64,000 nt of DNA from Bufo bufo (taxonomy: Eukaryota; Chordata; Amphibia; Anura; Bufonidae). The DNA is taken from positions 210,805,359 to 210,869,358 of the forward strand of contig NC_053390.1 in NCBI RefSeq assembly GCF_905171765.1, written 5' to 3'. Of this stretch, positions 55,651-64,000 are shown in pieces. Within the stretch, counting starts at the first letter, position 1, and the number at the start of each line of letters is the position of its first letter. The position numbers were made by a program, and so were the translations under genes. The notes below the pieces were generated by a model. The model was not told where the DNA came from. It ran no database searches and saw only the letters and a list, made by a program, of their open reading frames with translations.

Positions 55651-56122
55651 AGATTATTTTCAAATGGTCTGTAAGAACAAACAAGCCTTTTTATACCATG
55701 TGCTCTTAATCAATTTTAAAACATAACTTTTATTTGCTTTTATTTAATAAAACTGTTTAAAATTATCAGCTGTGTCCGTAGATATTTAGTTATTAGTCTG
55801 TATTGTAACACTGTTTCACTTCACAGTGTACTATGCCAGACACAGGGATGCAGTGAGTCATAATAGCAACTGCTAATGGCTCACTGAACTTCTGTCCCTG
55901 CGCTGTATGCTGCTGCTAATAGACAATAGTCTCTTGTAATCATGGGCACACTCTGCCCAAAACCCCTGAGGACGCCAGGTTAGCTGGCGAAACATGTCGG
56001 GGCGCAGTGTTTGGAGTTTTTAGACAGTTAGTGCCCATGGTTACAAGAGACTATTGTGTATTAGCAGCAGCACATGGTATAAAAAGGCTTGTTTGGTCTT
56101 ATGGACCAGTTGAAAATAATCT
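55651..56122. mobile_element. Large inverted repeat enclosing a hammerhead motif
   Basis: The right arm 56031-56122 is contiguous; its complement on the left is split into 55651-55702 and 55908-55949 by about 205 extra bases. Shared blocks include AGATTATTTTCAA and CAATAGTCTCTTGTAA. The hammerhead-like motif sits between the arms. The whole block interrupts a minisatellite. Penelope-like elements are known for inverted terminal arrangements plus hammerheads, which is the likeliest origin. Confidence 0.65.
55961..56003 (+). ncRNA. Hammerhead-ribozyme-like motif 2 (Penelope-like type)
   Basis: CCC, CUGAGGA (55966-55972), one extra C, stem GCCAG/CTGGC (55974-55978, 55984-55988) with loop GTTAG, GAAA (55989-55992), CATG, UC, GGGG. 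The segment GGCGAAACATGTCGGG is identical to motif 1, while stem II differs in sequence but still pairs, which is the covariation expected of a selected RNA fold. Predicted cleavage after C55998. Confidence 0.68.
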
Positions 56123-56175
56123 AAGGTTAATAGGTGCCTTGCAAAGTGCACTCACTGCACTGGGTCAGCAGTTGA

Positions 56176-56312
56176 CCAATACAAAAAATGCTCCCTTATG
56201 AGGTATGCCAGTACAAAAAACCCTTTTAGTTCCCCATGTAGAAAAAATGGCCCCATAGTGGCCACCTTAGAATGTGTGCCAGTACAAAAATGCTCCCTTA
56301 TAATGTGTGCCA
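56176..56312. repeat. Degenerate minisatellite (right part)
   Basis: Units with GTATGCCAGTACAAAAAA, AATGTGTGCCAGTACAAAAA and CTCCCTTATAATGTGTGCCA continue the array of 55471-55645. Confidence 0.65.
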
Positions 56313-56408
56313 GAACTCTTCTAGTCTGTGCCCTGAGCTCTATGCCGCCTGGCTCAGGCAGCTCTATAATGATGACACCGGCCTCTGATAGGCTACAGGA
56401 ACTAGGAC

Positions 56409-56856
56409 TTAAAGGGAACCTGTCATGTGGATATTTGATTATAATCTAACTAATTATATACAATCATTAACTACTAAAAAGTGCCTTAGATGTATTCACT
56501 TACTGGTGTGATAGATGGTTACCTCATAATATACACACAAAGATGCCACATGCCGCATGCTAATGAGCTGATTTGAGTCCAGTGTTTTTTTAATTCAGAG
56601 CTATAGCCACTCCCCTGCCCACCTGCTGCTGATTCATATGTAAAATAACTTTCAATCAGCAGCAGGTAGGCGGGAAGAGTCAGGAGCTCATGAATATTCT
56701 GGACTCATTATGAGCTGGAGCTTTTCAATACAAGATGTTGGCAGATTGACTGGGTCAATTAAAGAAAGTGACCCAGCATTTTGCTAAGAGAATCAGTCAC
56801 TTATTTATGTTGCCCTTAGTTAGGACACCATAAAACTTGTGACAGGTTCCCTTTAA
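56409..56856. mobile_element. 448-bp TTAA-flanked MITE
   Basis: TTAAAGGGAACCTGTCATGT at the left and TGTGACAGGTTCCCTTTAA at the right; TTAA at 56409-56412 and 56853-56856. Interior not palindromic except CAGCAGCAGGT/ACCTGCTGCTG (56630, 56655). Fits the AAAGGRR tip of T2-type MITEs. Confidence 0.85.
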
Positions 56857-57495
56857 GCCTATTAGAGGAAACGGTCGGCCAGGGAGACATGCAATGAAGC
56901 TAAAAATTGGAAGCTGATGAAGTGGCTGCTATGGGCCCTGAACTTATAAGTGGCCCGTTTTGAAGGAGAACTGAAATATTTTATTGTCAGGGCCCCCTCA
57001 ACAGTATTATACAATAACGTTAAATACAGTGGCATGATATACAGTACATACATGTAGGAAATGGCGCCAGGCCTGATTTGAAAGAACAATCTTGACTATC
57101 CGCAGGAGTTAGGGTTGCACGGGAGGAGGGGGTTGCAAAGAAGTTGCTGGGGGGAGGGCATTCAAAAATTTGTTGTGGGGCCCAGTCAGTTCTAGTTACT
57201 CCAGTGGACCCTTGTCTCTTATCCTGTGTATAGGAAATAAGTTGTTTTAATGAGACATCCTCAATAAGGCCAAAGATCGCTCTGTAGCTGTGGATCCAAT
57301 GAAATGAATGGGGTCACAGCATGATCTGCAAGTTGCAATGACCCCAGAATTGCAAAAAATCCAGCAGTGTTGGATTTTGTTACAGTGGAGTCACAGTCCC
57401 TTGCAAGTCACACCATGACCCTATTTAGTTCAGTGGCTGCACTGCTACAGAGCAATCTGTGTGACAGCCAAGATTGCCCTGTAGGCCCTTCCTAA
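56857..57495. other. Unassigned non-coding stretch
   Basis: No gene or defined repeat; short similarity to other repeat tips near 57210-57270 only. Confidence 0.4.
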
Positions 57496-57497
57496 AT

Positions 57498-58440
57498 AGG
57501 CCTTGTTCACATTTCCATTTTTCACTGACCCTGACAGCACATGTACCTATTGATTTTAATATGTTCAGTCACACATCAGTATTTTTTTACTGACCAGTAG
57601 GTCAGTGAAAAAAATCACGGAGGCATTCACTACGCCATTGAAGTCTATGTGTCACGAACCAGTGGGTGTCCTACCTCCTCTAAGGGCGTTGTCTAAGCAA
57701 ACCCCTCGATCTCAGCAGGCTGAGTCGTTAGCAGGAGCAACAGTGCAGGACCAAAGGATGAGGCAGAGGCGAAGTCAGACAGGCAATATGTCAGGGCAGG
57801 TAGCACAGGTACAGGTCAGGCAATCCGGATCGGCAACATTAGTCAAGGCAAGCAGGCAGAGATCAAACGGGTAGCAGAATCCAGGAACACAAGTACGAGT
57901 CAGGAACACAAGCGGATATCAGGAACCTTAGCAGGACACAAGGACTTTGACACTGAGGCATCTGGGAAGGGGGCTGAGCCACTTATATATGTGCAGGAGG
58001 GCTAGGATTGGTTGGCGAGGTCACATGATACAACCCATAAAACACAGGAAGTGACGCGCGCCGACCCTCAAGGAAATGCGGGAGGAAACAAGCAGCAAGC
58101 ATGCTGTGGCCAGGGCTGAAAGGAAACACTGGCAGCAGATCACCGCTGAACACCATGCCCGGGAGGGAACAGCGCACAGCAGCCGCTGTTACATTATGGG
58201 TCAGTGAAAATCACGGATACAACACGGATGGCATCCGTGTTCAGTCCAATTTTCACTGACCACTCATAAGAGATGCTTTGAAAATTAATTTTCAGTTGAG
58301 CACGGTCTGTGGAATATAGATGACACACGGAGGGCAAAAAAGTGACACACAGACCAAACACGAATCCTTAACGGACATGTTCACATGGACAGATTATTTC
58401 AAGGACGTCAAACAGACACTGAAATGTAAACGAGGTCTAA
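57498..58440. mobile_element. Short MITE split by a solo LTR
   Basis: AGGCCTTGTTCACATTTCC at the left and GAAATGTAAACGAGGTCTA at the right are inverted, imperfect ends. GTCAGTGAAAA-type motifs occur in both halves (57600, 58200). With the LTR removed it is about 400 bp. Confidence 0.55.
57650..58193. mobile_element. Solo LTR
   Basis: 544 bp from TGTCACGAACCAGTG to CGCTGTTACA, flanked by CTATG (57645-57649) and TTATG (58194-58198), a 5-bp duplication with one mismatch. A TATATAAG box reads on the minus strand near 57990, so orientation is undecided. No internal region. Not evidently related to LTRs A, B or C. Confidence 0.65.
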
Positions 58441-58695
58441 ACTTTCTGGAATCTGAGATTCAAACATTGTTTTGGCAAAAGAAGCATAGAGCATAGAAGC
58501 AAAGCGGAACCATGGATGCAGACAATCCAGTTCTATAAAATGTAACCAGGAATTAATTTTTTTTTTTACCCTGTTCCAGTCTACTTCAAGCATGAATCAG
58601 CAGAAAAACTTTTAATCCGTTCCGGTACACAGTAAATCCAAGTCCTCAACCTGTTTGATGTGTTATGGCAGAACTCCAGATTTAAGTCAGTTTAT

Positions 58696-59390
58696 TTACA
58701 TATAAGCAATGTTATCAAACCCCCAATAATCTTTATAGGACTGCGCAATTTGAATAACAGATTCAATGTAAACTTCTTCCAGTAAATAATCTTTCTCTGT
58801 CATGAAGGGCTGTTCGGTCTGTGGGGATTTGCTCTGGTAGACAGGCTTGCGGACGCAGTATAGAGGCAACGACAACATCTTTAACTTACACAGTTCAGTG
58901 TTTTATTCACACATAAGGAAAGTGACAACAAAAAGTTAGTTTCAAGGAAAAAACTGTCACCTTGAGTCTGGTGTTTGTTCATACCAGGCAGCAACACATA
59001 AGTCCTTGGGTGAAACAGAAATCCATGTGCTTTCATCCAAAACAAGATAGCAGGCCTTAATCCCGGCCCAAACTCTCAGGCTCCAACACAGAGACTGGCA
59101 AAGCTCCACTTTCAGATGGAGGATAATCCACACAGCTGAGACTGCTGGCTGGGTTTTATATCCCTAACCAAAACCCAGCCTGGAACGTGGTGAACAGCCA
59201 CCCACCCTGCACTTTGGCTGCTCCCAGTAAGAGCTGGCCCCGATTGGCTTTACAGCCACACTAAATAACCAATAGTGTCAGTCAGCACTAACTGCCGCTG
59301 ACACTTAAAAAAAACGTCTCTTACCTCACCAAGGCCAGGAACCTCGGTGATATATCTTCCATCAATGACGGTCCCTTGCGCTTTCCTACA
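58696..59390 (-). mobile_element. Candidate LTR and leader of a retroelement, minus strand
   Basis: Read on the minus strand, 59310-58850 begins TGTCAGCGGCAGTTAG, has TATAAAAC (near 59158), and AATAAAAC (near 58905), the order of an LTR promoter and poly(A) signal. A 60-residue frame (58878-58696) follows, with no domain I recognise. No second LTR or flanking duplication was found, so the call is tentative. Confidence 0.4.
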
Positions 59391-60235
59391 AGTCTTATGT
59401 AAAAAATAATAATAATAAAATGAATAAGAAGTTATACAAATTTCTAATACTTATCTACTTATCTAATACTTATAATAGTTCCCTATTTTCAAAACTGCTG
59501 CTTGTTGTTAGCAAATTGAAACACTGGGGGTAATTTACAAACCAGTTCTTGGCATAAAAATAGTTGCACAACAGTTTTTGACGGTTTTGCGCTGCACTCG
59601 CAACTTGGGGTGGTGGGGGCCGGGTATCGGCCCCAGAAAATGTGATAACTTTTATGTCTGGAAACAAGTGTAAATGTTGCTGTAAGGATGCCGTCACATG
59701 TGGTGGAATTATGCGGCGGATTATGTGTGTGAATAATGCTGCGGATTTCAGTGCGGATTACATCTGTATTGAAATGAATTGAGATATTCGGCTGCCGTAT
59801 ATCTGGAACAAAACTTTATTTGTGTTCTGTTCTGCTGAGGAATGTTAATTCCGCAGAGGAGCAGAAAGCAGACATTGACACTTTTCATCCCCATAGGCTA
59901 ACATGTTTTTGCTACTAAGCAAACCACGCAATTGCATGGGACCCCAGGGATCGGAGGGCTATCTGCTGCTCCTGGCAGCTGGGTCCACTGGCAGAGGCAC
60001 AGATTTCAACTGCATCCATGCTCCTTAGAACGTGAATACAACTGAATACAATTATGAAGCAGGGAGCTGTCAGCTCCTGGTTCCACCATTCATTCTGTGA
60101 CCAGTAAGTTGGTGCAGGCAAATGCAATAAAGTGACGTCATTGCGCCATCCACCGGACAGACCGGAGCCACTATGCAATGAGATCTGCTCCATTCATCAT
60201 AGGAACATGGGCTAGGTGAGTGTTTCCTGTGTGGA
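59391..60235. other. Unassigned non-coding stretch
   Basis: Contains an AATAATAATAA microsatellite (59407) and weak similarity to short repeat tips near 59690. No gene seen. Confidence 0.4.
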
Positions 60236-60530
60236 GGGCACAGCATGGGGCATTACACTCTATGTGGTGCACATGTAAGGGGCATTATACAGTATAAAAG
60301 CAAAAGTATATCATTTCTACCGTATGAGGAACACAGCAGGAGGCATTAAGCTGTATGGGGACACATGGGGAAATTATATTATATGAGAGGCACAGCAGAG
60401 GGCAATATAATGTGTGAGAAGAACATCAGGGGTATCATACTGTATGGGGGTCAGATAAGGGGCTTCATATTGTGCGGGGTGGGTGTGGGGGTACATAAGG
60501 GGTCACCATATTAGTGGTGTGATAGGGCAG
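60236..60530. repeat. Degenerate minisatellite, about 40-45-bp unit
   Basis: GGGGCATTATACAGTAT, GAGGCATTAAGCTGTAT and GGGGCTTCATATTGTG are variants of one unit, joined by GGGGACACAT-like spacers. Non-coding. Confidence 0.6.
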
Positions 60531-62699
60531 AGCTCAGTTGTGCGACAGGGGCCTCTAGATATAACTTAGCTTGGGGCCCCAAAATATGCCAATTCGCCCC
60601 TAAATGTATCTTGAGGCAATGCTCTATAAGCTAAATGCAGCATCACAAATCTGTCTACTTTAGGAAGACTAGTTCAGGACTAGGATCCAGCATCTATGCA
60701 AATAATCACATTCTCTAACAGAAATGAAAGGACCTGAAATGTTTTTGTATTTTACAGCGAGGCCATGGGCACGTTTTTATTGCATGTACTTTTTACAAAT
60801 AAACTGCATTAGGTTTGTTCCTGTGGCTGAATGGGTATGCATTTCTGTAGCTATAGAATAGTGGAGACTGTTATAACAGCAAAGTGGGGGCCATATCCAT
60901 GGTTGTGCAATTAGATGTTCAGCAAACCCACCTGACTGCACTGTTCAGATTTTTTACAATAAAAAAGTCATATAAACTGTTCACATTTTTCCAGATTGCT
61001 TATGTTTTATTCCTAAATTGAGTTTTTCTCTATAGATGCGATGCAATAACATCCCCCAAAAAATGGCCAAAAAACAGGCTACATTTTTCAAAAAACACCA
61101 CGAACCCCTAAAAACACCATAGCTGAATTTACAGAATGGCATTAATCAAGGCTGGGCATGCTCTCCTGATTGACAACGGTTCAGTGCGGAACCCTCCAAC
61201 AATGCCATACTAAACGTCATGGTATGCAGTTGTAATGTTGTTATAGAAGATTGCAGTGAAGAAGAAAAATTTAAATTCCATATGCCACTAACCCAAATTG
61301 AATAGCACCTAAGATGGTGCAAAAATAACTGAAAAAGAGAGAGGAGAAAATACAGTATACACTCAAGATGCTTTGTTCAGGAGATGCATGAATTTGTAGC
61401 ATAGATGTAATTAGCACATAAGATGATGTCCACAATACCACCATCTAGTGTCTAAAAACGAAATTGCATTACACATTGTAACCAAACCTCTTTCCTACTG
61501 GACTATTACCACTTCATATCTGAATAATAACAGCATATAAATATATCCTCTTTTTATGATAAATTCCAAGTAAAACCCTGCAATAACAGCACTGCCTATG
61601 ACTGTACACTAAGCCTATGTATAGCTTATAACAATTTTATTTTAAGGGAGCCTCTACCCTTTGTTGACAATGTAATCAGTATTGACAGGTGAATTTCAGG
61701 GGTTAAACAGCCAAGTTATGAGGTTTCCTCATGTTCTGCCTAGACTATGGACACATTTGACATGAACTACTGTAATTTTACATATGTCAGTGGTTACCTT
61801 GAAAAAAAAAATATATATAAGCGTCATTATTTCTTAATTCATGCTTAGAGCCCTGATGTTCAGTTTACAACTTGCTCCTAGTCTCAGACTTTTCTTATGT
61901 CAGTGAGCTGGATCTGTGTGCCCAGGATGCTGCGATAACACCGATCACAGACACTTAACCCCTCAGATGCTGTGGTCAGTTGTGAACACGGCATTTGCCT
62001 TTCCCTGGGAGCGTTGCTCTCCTGGGCCTAAACGACTCTGCCACACAGAGTTCAGGGGAGCTGTTCGTTCCTTGTGGTAGCTTTGAGTCTAAAGGCTCAA
62101 AGGCTTACTACAGCGACGTTCCTATAATGCCCAGCCAGAGGAATATAATAAAACTCTCATAAGCTGCAATGGTAATTCATTGCAGTCTATGGGAAAAGTT
62201 ATCTGATAATTGTATTTTCAAATCTCCTAGGGGGACGTAAAAAAAAATATATAAAAAAACTAAAAATTCAAAAAAAGCCTTTTCCCCATACTCAAAATCA
62301 TAAAAAGATCATTTGTGTTGTAAGATCCCAAAATGCCTGTACTATTAAAATAGAAATGTATTTGTTCCATACATTGAAAAATGTAAAGGAAAAAAATCTG
62401 AATGGCCGATTCTGCATTCTTTTGTTGCTTCACCTCCCCCAAAAATTGATTTTTTTTTTTTTTAAATGATCTATTTCTTCTTAGTCTCAGCTGTTTTCAT
62501 TTGGGATACTGTGTAATGTATATTTGGGATGGCACGAATTAGCCTGCTGTCTTTCTATAAGACACAGTTTCCATTCTCTCATCCAAGCCAAATAGCCTCA
62601 GATCCAAGAAGGATATTTACTCTCCATGAAAGTGCAATATGAACCTTAAATTCATAGAATTATCACTAATATAATCCGTAAACTCAAAATATTTTCCTG
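60531..62699. other. Long non-coding stretch, possibly single-copy
   Basis: No coding frame beyond chance length, no RNA gene, and no clear transposon boundary. 61950-62450 has the T/A-rich style of the dispersed repeats (TTAACCCCTCAGATG at 61957), without defined ends. Confidence 0.4.
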
Positions 62700-64000
62700 T
62701 TTACAAATAAAAATTAAATCATCTATAGCAGGCTGCGACGGGGACGAGCCTCCCTAGCATTGGGCTACTCCCCCCCCCCCCCCCCCCCGTATGTTTTGAT
62801 CCACATGATGTGGAGATGTAGTGGCGGCCGTGCGGGTATCAGGAGTGACATGGGTGCAAGGGAGCGGGTATAAGTATAATCTATATGAGAGGCCCGGGCA
62901 TAGACTTTGGATAAAGTGTTAGCTCCTACTCTCAGCTATACCCCTCCTGCAGACACTGAGCTAATCAGTTTGTACGAAAGTAGTAGGAGCAGCCAGGAGA
63001 AGCCAACAGAAAACAATAAAAAGTAAGAAAGGCGAAGATGGGTCAGAATCAAGAACCGGAGGGACCCTTCAAGGAGAGCCAACAATGTACTTACGGGGTG
63101 GGAGCTGTCCCCCCCAATGAACTCAGCGAGAAAAGGATTTTACAGGCAAGACAAAAATTCTACTTTCTCGCTCGTATCATTGGGGGACACAGAAGACCAT
63201 GGGACGTTAAAGAACAGTACCATGGGGAGGCAACAAGACCACAACGAATCCAAGGCCTGTCATAAGGCCCGCACAGAATTGCGGGGGGAAGAACACACCC
63301 GGAACCCTGAAAAAGGACAGGAAGAGCCATTCCCAGGAAGGCCAGCCAGAGAGCGTATGAATACCCAGATTCCCAAGCTGGACAGAAGAAAAACAGCCTC
63401 GGGGACATAAGCCACGGCTTAGGAGACTTCGGAAGAAGTGGAGAGCACACCGAATATCCACAAGATGGACAAGAATGAAAACAAGTTGGGCGCCAGAGCA
63501 AACAAGGCAAATACGGAATATACTGGAGAGAGAAAACATACCGTAGCCTGGGCCCAGAAGACTACTAAGGAAGGTGATACCCAAGGACCAGCACCCCGGG
63601 AAAAGACCCCCCCTAGAGTGATCAACAGTCACAATATGGCATGAGAAGAAAACAAACTGAAAATGGTGTCTGGATATCAAGGGCCAGAGAACTGCGGACG
63701 TGACAAATCTTGCCCCCCCATGGGGGAAGAAGTAGAGGTGTCAGAAGGCAACAACCCCCAACTTCATACCAGGCTGTCATGGGAACAAGGCAGTGGAACC
63801 GACTCAAAAAAACGCAAAAAAATTAGACCTACAGCCAAGGGGTTTGTCTCATAAGAGTGTTCCTAAAGGAGAATGACAATGTGGTAAGCAGAGACATGGA
63901 GAGGAGGACCTTAAGCTCCATAACAAGAGAAGAGAGAAGCCATCTGATACTTATGGAAGGCTGCCTGAACTGGCAGACCTAACCGGAAGGTAAAGAAAAA
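62700..64000. other. Repeat-like non-coding DNA with a C-run and a hairpin
   Basis: A run of 19 C lies at 62770-62788. At 63106-63189 TGTCCCC...CAGCGAGAAA is followed by its complement TTTCTCGCTCG...GGGGACA around a short centre, a hairpin with about 28-base arms. Several frames of 60-157 residues overlap on both strands but none shows a domain, so none is called. Confidence 0.45.

Noticed and set aside
63207..63680. 157-residue minus-strand frame with hydrophobic stretches
   Set aside because: It overlaps several other frames on both strands and shows no domain or start context; probably chance in C/G-rich repeat DNA.

Overview
The window looks like intergenic nuclear DNA of a vertebrate, most likely an anuran amphibian. 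No host gene, exon chain, tRNA or rRNA gene could be supported. Nearly everything recognisable is transposable-element DNA: vertebrate-type chromodomain Ty3/gypsy elements, L1-type LINEs, hAT and Tc1/mariner transposons, TTAA-flanked palindromic MITEs resembling the T2/Kolobok family of Xenopus, and AT-rich dispersed repeats. The organism call rests on this repertoire, not on a marker gene.

Layout. 1-235 is a window-edge repeat. 676-12769 is a TTAA-flanked palindromic MITE split by an 11.1 kb hAT element (697-11837, perfect 8-bp target duplication GTCACCTC). The hAT carries a frameshifted BED-finger transposase (4120-7427) between a 227-bp satellite (1518-4066) and a 93-bp satellite (about 7520-11550). 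13258-20885 is an AT-rich repeat cut by an L1 (14188-19133). That L1 itself holds half a MITE, a solo gypsy LTR (15596-16116, TSD GGTCC) and an opposite-strand L1 tail (16768-18214, 15-bp TSD). 20886-22280 is a truncated relative of the hAT. 22281-32524 is a decayed gypsy element (A), interrupted in its RNase H region by a second gypsy element (B, 23702-30294, TSD GGAGC), which is interrupted in pol by a hAT-type MITE (26335-27762, TSD GCTTTGAT).

32525-40706 holds AT-rich repeats, TAA-flanked MITEs, a hammerhead-ribozyme-like motif (35961-36000), two back-to-back TTAA palindromes and a Tc1 element with one nonsense codon (38080-39716). 40963-50805 is a TTAA-ended composite repeat with a 191-bp satellite and inverted units. 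Into it gypsy element C (44090-49644, minus strand, TSD GGTGC, LTRs identical by eye) has inserted. 50836-52398 is a Tc1/mariner-superfamily element with an intact 338-residue DD37E transposase. 52400-64000 is lower-density repeat DNA with a second hammerhead-like motif (55961-56003) inside a large inverted repeat, a TTAA MITE, a solo LTR and a candidate LTR.

How the parts relate. Target-site duplications give a relative order of insertion. The youngest events appear to be gypsy C and gypsy B, followed by the MITE inside B. The 4120-7427 transposase shares its 12-base terminus with the MITE at 26335-27762 and nearly so with the remnant at 20886-22280, so these may form one transposase/substrate family. 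All counts and identities are by eye; no alignment or database search was run.
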